A DNA stretch of 64,000 nt from Mycobacterium sp. HUMS_12744610 (GTDB taxonomy: Bacteria; Actinomycetota; Actinomycetes; Mycobacteriales; Mycobacteriaceae), in assembly GCF_041206865.1 (NCBI RefSeq), contig NZ_JBGEDP010000001.1:5642001-5706000 (forward strand), given 5' to 3'. Under the pieces are notes generated by a model. That model made no database searches, was not told where the DNA came from, and worked only from the letters and a program-made list of their open reading frames with translations. Numbering within the stretch: position 1 is the stretch's first letter; every line of letters begins with the position of its first letter. The position numbers were made by a program, and so were the translations under genes. Positions 35,476 to 45,053 of this stretch are shown piece by piece.

Positions 35476-35591
35476 GGTGCGCCGAAGCTCCTTACCAAGT
35501 CGGTGGCTGTTCCCGGTTGATGGTAGCGGTCGCCGGAAACGGCGTTAGCGGCAGTCGAGAGTCCGGTTACCCGCCGCGGCGCGGGCCGCGT

Positions 35592-37001
35592 TCAGGCGGG
35601 AGCCATCGCCGTCTCGACGACCGTCAACTCCTCGGAAAGCCCTGCGGCGCGGCGGATCTGGACGAAGTCGGCGACCATGGCCTCGGTCACCTCGTGGGGA
35701 TCCTTGAGGGTGGCGCCGTCGGACAGCACCGAGATGTTGAGCTGGTCGACGTAACTCCACACCGTGATGTTCAGTCCGCTGCCGGCGGTCAACGGGCCCA
35801 CCGAATAGATCTCGGTGACCAGCGCCCCGCCCACCCGGCCGCGCTGCCGGGGACCGGGAACGTTCGAGATGTTCAGGTTGAGCACTTTGTTGTGCGCCTC
35901 CCGGCCGGACGCCCACCGGAAGAAGGATTCCGTGGGTGCCGGCGGCATGTAGGCGGCCCATCGGCTGACCAGCTCGGGGCCCATGAGCTGGTTGCTCTCC
36001 TTGGCCAGGAGGGCGTTCTCGCGGCTGCACCGCACCCGCGCCAGCGGGTCGTCGGAATTCGTCGGGAGGCCCACCAGCACGCCGGTGAACCGGTTTCCGG
36101 AGATTCGCTCGGGAGAGAAGTCGAAACTCATCGGCACCGACGCCAGCAGCGGTTCGGCTTTGCCGTCGTAGCGGAGCAGCAGCGTGCGCAGCGCTCCCGC
36201 CGCCATCGCGAGCACCATGTCGTTGATCGTCGCCCCGAGGCGCTTGCCGGTCTCCTTGACGTCGGCCAGGGCCAGCGTGGCGGTGGCGAATCGCCGCTCC
36301 GGGGTGATCTTGTGGTTCATGAACGTCGGCGGCGGCTCGAACGGCCGGGTCAGCTCCGGGGACAGCTTGCGCGAGCTGCGGCGCACCCGGGCCAGGCCGT
36401 CGGCGGTGTAGCGGATCGTGTGGGGGATCCGGCTGATGTGGCGCAGGTGGTCGGCGAACGCCGAACCCACCAGCCGGCCCGTCGTGGGCGCCGGGTCCGG
36501 CACGTAGGGGCCGCCTTCGGGCCCGGGCTGCAGGTCCATGCCGCGGGCCATCAGGTTGGCCGAGGCGACGCCGTCGGCGAGCGCGTGGTGGATCTTGCCG
36601 ACCACCGCGATCCGGTTGTCGGCCAGCCCCTCGACGAAGTACATCTCCCACAGCGGCCGGTCGCGGTCCAGCGGGGTGCTGGCGATGCGTCCGATCGCCT
36701 CGTCGAGTTCGCGGCGACCGCCGGGAGCCGGCAGCCGCCACGGGCGGATGTGGTAGTCGAGGTCGACCTCGCAGTGCTCGCGCCACATCGGGTGGTGGAA
36801 CTTCAGCGGGATCTCGACGAGCTGATAGCAGAACGGCTCGAGCTTGTTCAGCCGGCCGCCGATGACCTGGCGGAACTCTTCGATGCCGAAGTCGCGTCTG
36901 TCCTCGCTCAATTCGATGACGGCGACCTTGATCGTGTGCATGTGCACGTTCGGCGTCTCGCTGTACAGCAGGACCGCGTCCCAGCCGCTGAGCCGTTTCA
37001 C
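35592..37001 (-). CDS. Wax ester synthase/diacylglycerol acyltransferase (Rv0221 homologue)
   Basis: A 469-residue WS/DGAT enzyme expected to esterify diacylglycerol or a fatty alcohol with acyl-CoA, making storage lipid. The catalytic HHxxxDG motif is complete at residues 138-144 (KIHHALADGVA). The downstream ATINDMVLAMAAGALRTLL and NISNVPGP motifs are also typical. It starts at GTG 37001 with AAGGGG upstream. It adjoins lipC and echA1 as in M. tuberculosis, a lipid-turnover neighbourhood. Confidence 0.94.
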   Translation of the reverse strand: MKRLSGWDAVLLYSETPNVHMHTIKVAVIELSEDRRDFGIEEFRQVIGGRLNKLEPFCYQLVEIPLKFHHPMWREHCEVDLDYHIRPWRLPAPGGRRELDEAIGRIASTPLDRDRPLWEMYFVEGLADNRIAVVGKIHHALADGVASANLMARGMDLQPGPEGGPYVPDPAPTTGRLVGSAFADHLRHISRIPHTIRYTADGLARVRRSSRKLSPELTRPFEPPPTFMNHKITPERRFATATLALADVKETGKRLGATINDMVLAMAAGALRTLLLRYDGKAEPLLASVPMSFDFSPERISGNRFTGVLVGLPTNSDDPLARVRCSRENALLAKESNQLMGPELVSRWAAYMPPAPTESFFRWASGREAHNKVLNLNISNVPGPRQRGRVGGALVTEIYSVGPLTAGSGLNITVWSYVDQLNISVLSDGATLKDPHEVTEAMVADFVQIRRAAGLSEELTVVETAMAPA

Positions 37002-37043
37002 CGCTGCCCCTTGCCCATACGGCGACGATACTCAGCGGTGGCC

Positions 37044-38228
37044 TCAGATGACCTCTTTTGCGCCGATCCGCGCCTTGGTGCGGTGGACCTGGTTGAGGAA
37101 TAGCGCCGTCGCGTGCGCCATCTCGCCGGCCCGCTCGCCGTCGACGAGGTCAAAACCGTGGCCGGCGCCGGGCAATTCGACGTAGCCGACCTTCGAATGC
37201 GACGCCGCGCGCAGCCGTTCGACGAAGCTGCGGGCCTGCGCCACGGGGATCACGGAGTCCTTGCTGCCGTGAATCACCAGAAACGGCGGGGCATTGCGAT
37301 GGACCCGCGCGATGGGCGACGCGTCGCGGAACAACTCCGGGTGCCGCGCGATCGAGCGTTTGACCACAACACGTTCCAGGAAGTCGACGAAGCGGGCGCG
37401 CTCGGGAGTGGAGCGGTCCTCCCAGTCGTAGCGGCCGTAGATGCCGACCACCGCGTCCACGGAAGTGTCGGCCCCCTCCGGCAGCTTCTCCCGGTGCGCG
37501 GGGTCGCCGGGGGTCAATCCGGCCAGCGCCGCCAGGTGCCCGCCGGCCGAACATCCCGCCACCGCAACGAAATCGCGGTCGCCGCCGAACTTGTCGACGT
37601 TGGCCCGCGCCCAGGCGATGGCGGTCTTGGCGTCGACGATGTGGCGCGGCCACCGGTGGTGCGGCGCGACGCGATAGTCGACCGCCAGGCACACCCAGCC
37701 CTGCTCGGCCAACCGTGACATCAGGGCGGACCCCTGGCCCACGCACCTGCCGTGCACCCACGCCCCGCCCGGGAGGAACACCAGGACGGGCGCGGGCTGC
37801 GCCGGCAGGTCTTTGCGCCGCCACACGTCGAGGACCTGCGCGGGGTGGTCGCCGTAGTGCACCGCGCGGCGGTAGAGGTAACGGCGTCTGCGCAGCGCGT
37901 CCCAGATCGGCGGGGTGCGGTCCGCGGTGGGCCATTCGCCGTCGAGATCGGCCGTCGGCACGACTTCCCGCAGCGCCGCGACGGAGACGTCGCGGGTGGA
38001 CTCCCGGTCGCGGCGGCGCGCGTCCTGGATGCCGGGGGTCAGCAGGTCTTTCGTCATCGAGGCCAGGGCCTCGGGCGCCTGCCGCACCCCCCAGACGCCC
38101 ATCGCGGTGACACCGCCCAGCGGCTCCAGGTGCTTGCCGACCACCGGCAGCGACGCCCCTGCAACGCTGAGGGCCAACGCGTAATCACCGGGGCGGGTCC
38201 GTAGCAACCACTTCACGCACGATGTCAT
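37044..38228 (-). CDS. lipC: Esterase/lipase LipC
   Basis: A 394-residue alpha/beta hydrolase. The oxyanion region is FLPGGAWVHGR, the nucleophile elbow is VAGCSAGGHLAAL (GxSxG), and the C-terminal acid and base are plausible in HGSKDSVIPVAQAR and GAGHGFDLVDG. The M. tuberculosis homologue Rv0220 is a cell-surface esterase. The N-terminus has a hydrophobic stretch (DYALALSVAGASLPVVG) rather than a clear cleaved signal. It is co-directional with and just upstream of the Rv0221 homologue. Confidence 0.92.
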   Translation of the reverse strand: MTSCVKWLLRTRPGDYALALSVAGASLPVVGKHLEPLGGVTAMGVWGVRQAPEALASMTKDLLTPGIQDARRRDRESTRDVSVAALREVVPTADLDGEWPTADRTPPIWDALRRRRYLYRRAVHYGDHPAQVLDVWRRKDLPAQPAPVLVFLPGGAWVHGRCVGQGSALMSRLAEQGWVCLAVDYRVAPHHRWPRHIVDAKTAIAWARANVDKFGGDRDFVAVAGCSAGGHLAALAGLTPGDPAHREKLPEGADTSVDAVVGIYGRYDWEDRSTPERARFVDFLERVVVKRSIARHPELFRDASPIARVHRNAPPFLVIHGSKDSVIPVAQARSFVERLRAASHSKVGYVELPGAGHGFDLVDGERAGEMAHATALFLNQVHRTKARIGAKEVI

Positions 38229-38312
38229 GCCCGGTACCTCGCCGTCATTCCGCGAGGGTACCCCCGCGCGCCGCGCGGAAACTGACGTTTGCGTCGAACA
38301 CGTCCGCGTCGC

Positions 38313-39071
38313 CTAGAGGGCCGTGAGGCTCGCGATCACCCGGGCGCCGACGAGGCGCACGTCGGTCAACGTCAGCCCCACCTGCGCGGCCAGCGTGTCG
38401 GCGCTGTCGACACCGACGGACGCCCAGCGGAACCACGGCCCGACGTCGCCGCCGGACTCCAACCGCACCCAGTGCACCCGGATGCCGATGGCCTCGGCGT
38501 CGAACTCGGCGACGCAGCGTCCGCCGCGGCACAGCAACTCGGCGGCGCGGCCCAGGATGCGCAGCGGGTCCCCGCCGAGGCCGATGTTGCCGTCGACCAG
38601 CAGGACCGTCTGCCACTGCCCCGTCCCGGGCAGCGGCTCGAAGACATCGCCCAGCAGGGCCGGCGCACCCCCGCGGCCGGCCAGGCGGATCGCGGCCGCG
38701 GATCGGTCGATACCCAGCGCGGGCACCCCCCGCTGGATCAGCCGTGCCACCAATCGCCCTGGGCCGCAACCGAGTTCGATCGTAGGACCGTTGCACAGCT
38801 GGGTGACGGCCTCGTCGAAGTCCTCGTCGAGCGCCTCATCGGGGGCGGCCGCTTCGCCCGGCGGGGACCGCACCCCAAGCCAGCGGTGAACCGGCAGCAG
38901 CCGCACCTCTCCGTCCTCGTGGCGGATCCAGCATCGTTCACCGCCCAGCGCCCGATCGTAGAGATGCCCCAGCAATTCTGTCCCTCGCTCCTGCCCGGCC
39001 CGCCGGCCCGGGCGCGTGGGGCGCCCGTCGGGGAGGGGTTGTGGCCAACCCGCATCGCCGGGTGCCGGCAT
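38313..39071 (-). CDS. Class I SAM-dependent methyltransferase
   Basis: A 252-residue protein with SAM motif I IELGCGPGRLVARLIQRG near residue 97 and the acidic residue in LGIDRSAAAIRLA. The start is uncertain: the first 30 residues are Pro/Gly/Arg rich and the conserved part begins at TELLGHLYDRALGGERCWI. In M. tuberculosis the place between Rv0220 and Rv0217c holds Rv0219 and Rv0218 instead. The substrate is unknown. Confidence 0.82.
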   Translation of the reverse strand: MPAPGDAGWPQPLPDGRPTRPGRRAGQERGTELLGHLYDRALGGERCWIRHEDGEVRLLPVHRWLGVRSPPGEAAAPDEALDEDFDEAVTQLCNGPTIELGCGPGRLVARLIQRGVPALGIDRSAAAIRLAGRGGAPALLGDVFEPLPGTGQWQTVLLVDGNIGLGGDPLRILGRAAELLCRGGRCVAEFDAEAIGIRVHWVRLESGGDVGPWFRWASVGVDSADTLAAQVGLTLTDVRLVGARVIASLTAL

Positions 39072-39227
39072 GCGCCGCGTCCACCGGCATTCCCACCGAT
39101 ACCCCGATCTTTGCTCGGCTAACCCAGAGCCTGCCAGAGCCGCGCGCCGGCGGCGCGCGGTGGTTCGGCGTGCGGGTCACCGGTTCCGCCGGCGCGGACG
39201 AATCGCCGCGTGCGTAATACTCGATCC

Positions 39228-40121
39228 ATGCCGAACAGCGACGTTCACCCCGACTTGCGCAGAGCCGCCCGATTCACGCCGCGGCACATGATCGGCCCGC
39301 GGACGCTGCGGATCATGCGGGCGGCGACGAGGCTGCGCGGGCGCGGCGGCGCCGGCGACGTCGAGGTGGTCGGGTTGGGTCCGGGTAACGGGGTGCGGGT
39401 GTCCCGGCCCGTCGGCGTGACCGGGCCGACGCCCGCGCTGCTGTGGATCCACGGGGGCGGCTACGTGATCGGCAGCGCCGACCAGGACGACCCGGTGTGC
39501 CGGCGGTTCAGCACCCGTTTGGGCATCACCGTCGCGTCCGTGGAATACCGTCTGGCGCCCGAACATCCGTATCCGGAGCCGCTGGAGGACTGCTACGCGG
39601 CGCTGAGCTGGCTGGCGGGGCTGGGATCGGTGGATCCGGGGCGGATCGCGATCGGCGGCGCCAGCGCCGGCGGCGGGCTGGCGGCGGCCCTGGCGCTGCT
39701 GGCCCGGGACCGCGCCGAGGTCGCCCCCCTGTTCCAGCTGCTGGCGTATCCCATGCTCGACGACCGCAGTTCGGCGTCCGGGGATCACCCGGACCACCGG
39801 CTGTGGAGCGCGCGCAGCAACCGGTTCGGCTGGGCGGCCTATCTGGGCGGCGCCGATCCGGAACTCGCCGTCCCGGGCCGGCGCACCGACCTGGGCGGGC
39901 TGGCGCCCGCGTGGATCGGCGTCGGCACCCACGACCTGTTCCACGACGAGGACTTGGCCTACGCCGAACGGCTGCGGGCCGCCGGGGTGCCGTGCCAGGT
40001 CGAGGTCATCCCCGGGGCGTTCCACGGCTTCGACATGTGGGTGCCCAAAGCCGCAGTGTCCCAAAGGTTCTTCGACAGCCAGTGCGACACCCTGCGCGCG
40101 GCGCTCACCCGGGCGGCCTGA
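39228..40121 (+). CDS. lipW: Esterase LipW (HSL-type)
   Basis: A 297-residue alpha/beta hydrolase of the hormone-sensitive lipase group. The HGGGY oxyanion motif is at residues 75-79 and the nucleophile Ser146 lies in IGGASAGGG. The Asp and His are expected in VGTHDLFHDED and PGAFHGFDMW. The chosen start is MPNSDVHPDLRRAARFTPRH at 39228; ATG 39210 adds six residues. It is the Rv0217c homologue. Confidence 0.91.
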   Translation: MPNSDVHPDLRRAARFTPRHMIGPRTLRIMRAATRLRGRGGAGDVEVVGLGPGNGVRVSRPVGVTGPTPALLWIHGGGYVIGSADQDDPVCRRFSTRLGITVASVEYRLAPEHPYPEPLEDCYAALSWLAGLGSVDPGRIAIGGASAGGGLAAALALLARDRAEVAPLFQLLAYPMLDDRSSASGDHPDHRLWSARSNRFGWAAYLGGADPELAVPGRRTDLGGLAPAWIGVGTHDLFHDEDLAYAERLRAAGVPCQVEVIPGAFHGFDMWVPKAAVSQRFFDSQCDTLRAALTRAA

Positions 40122-40126
40122 GCGGC

Positions 40127-40162
40127 GCTCACATGGCCGCTCACATGGCCGCTCACATGGCG
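40127..40162. repeat. Three tandem copies of a 12-base unit
   Basis: GCTCACATGGCC at 40127-40138, 40139-40150 and 40151-40162 (last base changed). It lies between the lipW stop and the 3' end of the amidohydrolase gene, and the third copy includes that gene's stop codon and last residues. Confidence 0.85.
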
Positions 40163-41466
40163 AAGTAGACGAGCTCACCGCCGATGACGGTGGCCGCGAC
40201 CATGCCGGCATCCAGCTCGGCCAGCGCCGTGGCCGGCGGCTCGCTGAGCACGCAGAGGTCGCCCGGCTGCCCGGGCTCGACGCTGCGGGACCGGGCCGGC
40301 CGATCCGGTTGGCCCGTGAACATCGTCAGAGCCCGGCGCGCCGAGACGCTCTCGCCGGCGTTGAGGACGGCCCCGCTCGGCGTGGTGCGGTACACCGCGG
40401 CGCGCATCGCCGTCCACGGGTCCCCGTGGCCGAACGGCATGTCGGTGGCCAGCGCCACGGGCACCGCCGCGGCGAGCAGCGACGCGACGCGCCACAACTG
40501 CCCGTGCTCGGCGGCGGGGACGTCGGCGAGGTACTGATCGCCGCGCTCGGCGACGAAGTTGGGCTGGGTGACCACCGTGACGCCGAGATCGGCGAGGTCG
40601 GCCAGGGTGTCGTCGGGCACCACGGCGGCATGCTCGATGCGGTCCCGCGGATGGCTTCCGGCGGCGCGCAGGGCCGCGATCGTCACCACCAACTGGGCGG
40701 CGGTGACGCAGTGGACGGCGACCGGCCCACCGCCGGCGTGGCGGTCGGCGATCCAGCCGGTGAGCTCGTCGAGGTCGAGGCGGTCGTCCTGCAGGATTTT
40801 CTTGCCCGGGGACAGGAAACGCAGCCGTGGCCGGAACTCGCCGCCACGGTGCGCCTCGACCAGCGAAGCCATGCCGGCCGGATCGAGGTCGGGGGTGGCG
40901 TCGGTGACGCCGGTGACGCCGTACGCGGTGATGCGACGGCTCAGCTCGGCGAGGTCGCTTTCACGCCGCAGCACGGCGTCCGACCAGCCGCCGTCGGCGC
41001 TGCGCAGGCGCCCGTCGGGATGATCGGCCAGCCCGACCCGGCCCAGCGCCTCGGAGTTGAGGATCCACAGCGCGCCACTGCGGTGCTGGATGCGCACCGG
41101 GATCGTGGGCACCATGGCGTCCAGGGCGCTGCGGTCCAGATCGCCGGCGACCGATTCGTGATAGCCGATGGCGCGGATCCATCCGTCCGGGCCCGGCGTG
41201 GCGTTCGACAGCAGTTGGGTCAGCTCGGCCTCGGTGCTGACGCCGGGGGGCCCGACGACGAACGAGTCCAACGCCGACGCGGCCGAGCGCACGTGCACGT
41301 GGTGGTCATGCAGCCCGGGCAGGACGGTGCCGCCGTTGGCATAGAGCACGCCTTCCCCCGGCCTGGCCTGCAGGCCGTCAGAGAGCGCGGCCACCTCCTC
41401 GATCCGTGCGTTGACCCGGACGTCGACGATTCGGCCGTCGAGCAACGTCGCTTGCTTGATCAGCAT
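40153..41466 (-). CDS. Amidohydrolase superfamily enzyme
   Basis: A 437-residue metal-dependent hydrolase of the YtcJ/amidohydrolase type. The N-terminal beta-sandwich (MLIKQATLLDGRIVDVRVNA) leads to the metal motif LPGLHDHHVHVRS. Further ligands are likely at HCVTAAQ, DRIEHAAVV and ALATDMPFGHGDP. The ATG at 41466 overlaps the CoA-transferase gene by 7 bases, so the two are coupled. The substrate is unknown; together they could handle an acyl amide or lactam through a CoA thioester. Confidence 0.88.
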   Translation of the reverse strand: MLIKQATLLDGRIVDVRVNARIEEVAALSDGLQARPGEGVLYANGGTVLPGLHDHHVHVRSAASALDSFVVGPPGVSTEAELTQLLSNATPGPDGWIRAIGYHESVAGDLDRSALDAMVPTIPVRIQHRSGALWILNSEALGRVGLADHPDGRLRSADGGWSDAVLRRESDLAELSRRITAYGVTGVTDATPDLDPAGMASLVEAHRGGEFRPRLRFLSPGKKILQDDRLDLDELTGWIADRHAGGGPVAVHCVTAAQLVVTIAALRAAGSHPRDRIEHAAVVPDDTLADLADLGVTVVTQPNFVAERGDQYLADVPAAEHGQLWRVASLLAAAVPVALATDMPFGHGDPWTAMRAAVYRTTPSGAVLNAGESVSARRALTMFTGQPDRPARSRSVEPGQPGDLCVLSEPPATALAELDAGMVAATVIGGELVYFAM

Positions 41467-42653
41467 GACGGGCAGCGTCTTTCGGCGATCAGGCGGCGCA
41501 CGGTGCGATTGTCCGCGCCGAGTTCGGCCGCCCGGCCCGAGGGGCGCGGCGGGCGCGGCGGCAGCGCCGGGCAATGCGACACCGACGGCTCGGTCGGCAG
41601 CGCGGCATAGGTCGCGGCGACGCCTGCCATCGCCACCTCGATCAGCTCGCCGCCACCACGGTCGAGCGAGTCGGCCAGCGCCGCGGCGGCCTCCAGCCCG
41701 GTCAGCGGGTCGGCGATGGCGTCACCGCAGAACACCGGCCCCTGCGGGCTGGCGCCGACCAGGCCGCCGCCGACCGCGGCGTCGTCGCCGAACGCCGGCC
41801 TGGGGTCGCCATATCCGCTGATGCGCAACCAGATTCGGCCCGGTCTCGGTGCAAGGTGCTCCGGCCCGAGACCGCGCCGGGCCAGCGCGGCCGGACGCGA
41901 GCCCTCGATCACGACGTCGGCCACCGCCAACAGTTCCCGCAACTCGTCGGCCTGTTTGTCGAAATCGACACAGCACGAAAGCTTTCCAGCGTTGACCCAG
42001 TCGAAGAACGCGCGGTTGCCGTTTCGGGTGCCGTCCGGGCGGCGCGGGCTTTCGACCTTGACGACGGTGGCCCCGGCACGCGCCAGCAGTCGCCCGCACA
42101 ACGGTCCGGCCCACATCGAGGACAGGTCGGCCACCAGCAGGCCCGGCCCTCCGCGGGCGGGCGCGCGCGGGCCCGTTCGGCGGATCCGGGGCGCCGTGGG
42201 CGTGGCCTCACCAAGTCGGGCTGCCGGAATGTCCAGCAGGGTGGCGCGTTCGGTGATCTCCGACGCCGGACGCGTTGCGGCCCAATGCGCGAGCGCCGGC
42301 CACGGGTCCTCGGGCACGTCGTCGGCCCGCAGCAGCGCCGGGACGGCCGCGCGGTCGTCGGGCCGAGACAGCGTGAGCGCACACCAGTCGTCGCGGGCCG
42401 CCAACAGCCGCGTGGCGCCGCCGACCGACACCCGGCCCCCGCGGGAAAGTTCGAGCAGCGCGGCGCGCCCGGTCAGCAGTCCGGCCGCATCGACGTCGAC
42501 ACCTAGCCGGCGAGCGGCGGCGGCGCCGACGGCGTCGGCCCGCGCGAGCACGTTCGCCCGGGAGAAGTCGGGGGGGCCGTCGGGCCGGCCCGTCAGACAG
42601 GCCAGTCCACTGTCACCCCACCTGCTGAGCCACGTGTTCGGCGCCGAACTCAC
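41460..42653 (-). CDS. CaiB/BaiF family (class III) CoA transferase
   Basis: A 397-residue CoA transferase that moves CoA between carboxylic acids. The characteristic LVADLSSMWAGPLCGRLLAR and GATVVKVESPRRPDGTR segments sit around residues 170-210. The catalytic Asp of the family is expected in WVNAGKLSCCVDFDKQ or just upstream. The first 160 residues are less typical and may be a divergent N-terminal extension. It starts at GTG 42653 and is first gene of a two-gene operon with the amidohydrolase. Confidence 0.86.
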   Translation of the reverse strand: MSSAPNTWLSRWGDSGLACLTGRPDGPPDFSRANVLARADAVGAAAARRLGVDVDAAGLLTGRAALLELSRGGRVSVGGATRLLAARDDWCALTLSRPDDRAAVPALLRADDVPEDPWPALAHWAATRPASEITERATLLDIPAARLGEATPTAPRIRRTGPRAPARGGPGLLVADLSSMWAGPLCGRLLARAGATVVKVESPRRPDGTRNGNRAFFDWVNAGKLSCCVDFDKQADELRELLAVADVVIEGSRPAALARRGLGPEHLAPRPGRIWLRISGYGDPRPAFGDDAAVGGGLVGASPQGPVFCGDAIADPLTGLEAAAALADSLDRGGGELIEVAMAGVAATYAALPTEPSVSHCPALPPRPPRPSGRAAELGADNRTVRRLIAERRCPSC

Positions 42654-43623
42654 CCCACCATGGTGCTCGCAGAGCGCCGGGCCCGCGGCGCAGGGGCGAG
42701 TCGGTCACGACGGGCGATGCGCCAGCGAGTGCCCGCGTTTGTGCGCCCCGGGGACCGGGCGATCTCTCCCCTCCGATAAAGACTGGAAGGATCTTTTGCC
42801 GACATTAGCAACACTTTTGGTACGCGGCTGGGCGTACACCCCGTCCCCCGCTTTTGACGATGACCGGGCCCAGCGGAGCCGTGGGGCCGAATCCCTTGCG
42901 CCCGTCGGCTCGCCCGATCCGACCGCCATGGGGCCTGGGCGTATCCGGTCCTCAACGCCCGCGATGCGATGCTTCCGCGCCGATTGTACTGGCCTTTTCC
43001 TTGGCGCCGACTCGTGTGTAGCAGGGCCCGGACGCTTCCGACGCCCTGCGCCGCGAGGTCGCCAGGGTGTCCCATGACATGCAGGCCGCCGACGGCGGGA
43101 ACGGACTAGGCGGCATTACCGGCAGACCCGCCGGATCCGACGGACCTCGGACTACGTGCGGCGCGACCGAGCGAGCGCGCAGCGGCGGGTAGCGCAGCGG
43201 TCGACATCAGATGCCGTTGACGCAGCTCACACCGGTGCGAGCCCAAACCTTGAGGCGGAACGGTGCGCCATGGGCGTAATTGTGACGCGGAGCATATTGT
43301 ACTTGTGTTTTACAGATAATCGGTTTTAAATAGGTCGGTCCCTCATACTCTGAGTGCACTACGGGTCGTAGTCATCGTTGACACATCGGGCCTCGGGAAG
43401 GCAGTCGGACAACCTCCAGCGTTGTTCGACGGACCAGGTGTCACCAAACAGGCAGGCGGTTTCGGATGCAGTCATGCAGGCAGGTGAGTTGCGGGCCTCG
43501 GTGGACGCGTTCACCGGGTCGGCTCGGTGACTCGCATGCGCCTGGGCGGGACAACCGCTGGTGCGGTTGTCGCGCAATCACGGCCCGCACGACGCAGGAG
43601 TCCACCGCCGTTCGGGGCTTGAC
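42654..43623. other. 970-base region without a confident gene
   Basis: No open frame here has a recognisable product. The stretch 43281-43345 is clearly AT-richer than its surroundings and may be promoter DNA for the PPE gene or a scar from transfer. A minus-strand frame at 43359-43577 has four Cys near its C-terminus (ACMTASETACLFGDTWSVEQ, then DCLPEARC) but no clear start signal. The region marks the junction between the lipid-gene backbone and the polysaccharide locus. Confidence 0.6.
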
Positions 43624-44787
43624 ATGATCGACTTTGGTGCCCTGCCACCGGAGGTCAACTCCGCGAGAATGTATGCCGGTCCCGGCGCCGGTTCGCTGGC
43701 TGCCGCCGCGCTGGCCTGGGACAACTTGGCCGCCGAATTGAACTTCGCGGCGGGCCACTACAGATCGGTGGTCGCCGGTTTGACCGCGGGACGATGGCTG
43801 GGCCCCGCGTCGCTGTCGATGGCATCCGCATTCGGACCGTATGTGGCATGGACGGTCGGCCTCGCCGCCCGCGCGGCGGAATCTGCCGGCCAAGCCAGAC
43901 TCGCCGTGGAGGCCTATGAGGCCGCGTTCGCGATGACGGTGCCGCCGACCGCGGTCGCCGCCAACCGGGTTCGACTCGCGACGTTAGTTGCCACCAATTT
44001 TTTCGGCCAGAACTCGGCGGCAATCGCCGCCACCGAAGCCGAATACGGCGAGATGTGGGCGCAGGATGCCGCGGCCCTCTACGAATACGCCGCACATTCG
44101 GCCATTGCTTGCGAATTGACGCAACTGGTCCAGCCGCCGCAGGTGGTCAACCCGGCGGGGGCGGCCGCTCAGGCGACGGCGGTTGCCAACTCCGCGGCGG
44201 CATCGCCGGCACAGCAGCTGTCGCTGACCAACCTGGTTTCCTCTATTCCTTCCATGCTGTCGGCACTTTCGTCGCCCGCTTCGACCCTGGCGGGCCTTAG
44301 CGGCTCGTCGCCGGGTTTCGAGGTGGCGGCCTACGCATTGCCCTCCTGGTCCATGGCGGCGGCAACCCCGGTCTACGCACTGTCCTCCATCCTCGGAATC
44401 GCCCAGAGCGGCCAGGGTTTGGCGGGGGCCTTCACCGCTGTGGAAGGAGCTGCGGAAGGTGCGGCCGCCGAGGCGGCCGGGGCGGCCGCCTCGGGAGCCG
44501 AGGCGCTCGGATCGCTCGGCCCCGGACTGGTGGGGAGCCTGGGCACCGCGACCTCGCTAGGCCCCTTGTCGGTGCCGGCGAGCTGGACGAGCGTCATTCC
44601 CTCGGCCCAGATGATCGGCTCCGTCACCCCTTTGTCGGGCGCCGGCCTGCACGGAGCCGGCATGTCGCCAAGCGTGCTGGGCGCGGCCCCGCGCGCCGCC
44701 ATGGCTGGTGCAGCGAGATCGGTCGGGCCCCGGTACGGCAACATCCCCACGATCATGGCACGCCCTCCCTCCGGCGGATACGTGTAG
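43624..44787 (+). CDS. PPE family protein, SVP subfamily
   Basis: A 387-residue PPE protein. The N-terminal PPE domain starts [20 protein letters not shown] and extends through about residue 170 with WLGPASLSM. The C-terminal half is Ala/Ser/Gly rich and carries the SVP motif [16 protein letters not shown] proteins are exported by type VII secretion, usually with a PE partner; no PE gene or ESX component is nearby. It is the first gene at the left border of the polysaccharide locus on the same strand, which may be coincidence or may supply a shared promoter. Confidence 0.92.
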   Translation: MIDFGALPPEVNSARMYAGPGAGSLAAAALAWDNLAAELNFAAGHYRSVVAGLTAGRWLGPASLSMASAFGPYVAWTVGLAARAAESAGQARLAVEAYEAAFAMTVPPTAVAANRVRLATLVATNFFGQNSAAIAATEAEYGEMWAQDAAALYEYAAHSAIACELTQLVQPPQVVNPAGAAAQATAVANSAAASPAQQLSLTNLVSSIPSMLSALSSPASTLAGLSGSSPGFEVAAYALPSWSMAAATPVYALSSILGIAQSGQGLAGAFTAVEGAAEGAAAEAAGAAASGAEALGSLGPGLVGSLGTATSLGPLSVPASWTSVIPSAQMIGSVTPLSGAGLHGAGMSPSVLGAAPRAAMAGAARSVGPRYGNIPTIMARPPSGGYV

Positions 44788-44795
44788 GCCGGGTG

Positions 44796-45053
44796 ATGAC
44801 CACAGACCGGCTCTTTCCCGGAGCACATTCAGCAGTGGCGACAGCCGGCGGCTTCGTCGACGGCGGCGGTTTCCCCTCCTACTCGTGGTCGCGGCGCCAA
44901 GGCAAGCAATCGTGCGTAGTCAGCTATCACGCCAGCGGCGGGCGGGTCCCGGCGGGCGAGTACCGGATCCGCTGGCATGGAGGGGACGTCGGCGTCGAAT
45001 GGCCCCTGGCGACGAGCCGATTGGCGGCGGTAAAGAAGGCGGCATCATGCTGA
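44796..45053 (+). pseudogene. RmlC-like (dTDP-sugar 3,5-epimerase) C-terminal fragment
   Basis: An open frame of 85 residues (ATG 44796, or GTG 44793). Its last third, YHASGGRVPAGEYRIRWHGG followed by DVGVEWPL, resembles the C-terminus of dTDP-4-dehydrorhamnose 3,5-epimerases, which read like GIRWDDPDIGIEWPL. The first 45 residues do not match that family. It overlaps the next gene by 7 bases. It is probably the tail of a former sugar-nucleotide enzyme of this locus; a functional small protein is less likely. Confidence 0.4.

Noticed and set aside
43359..43577. Cys-containing 72-residue minus-strand frame as a secreted protein
   Set aside because: No signal peptide, no ribosome site and no recognised family; kept only as a remark in the intergenic entry.
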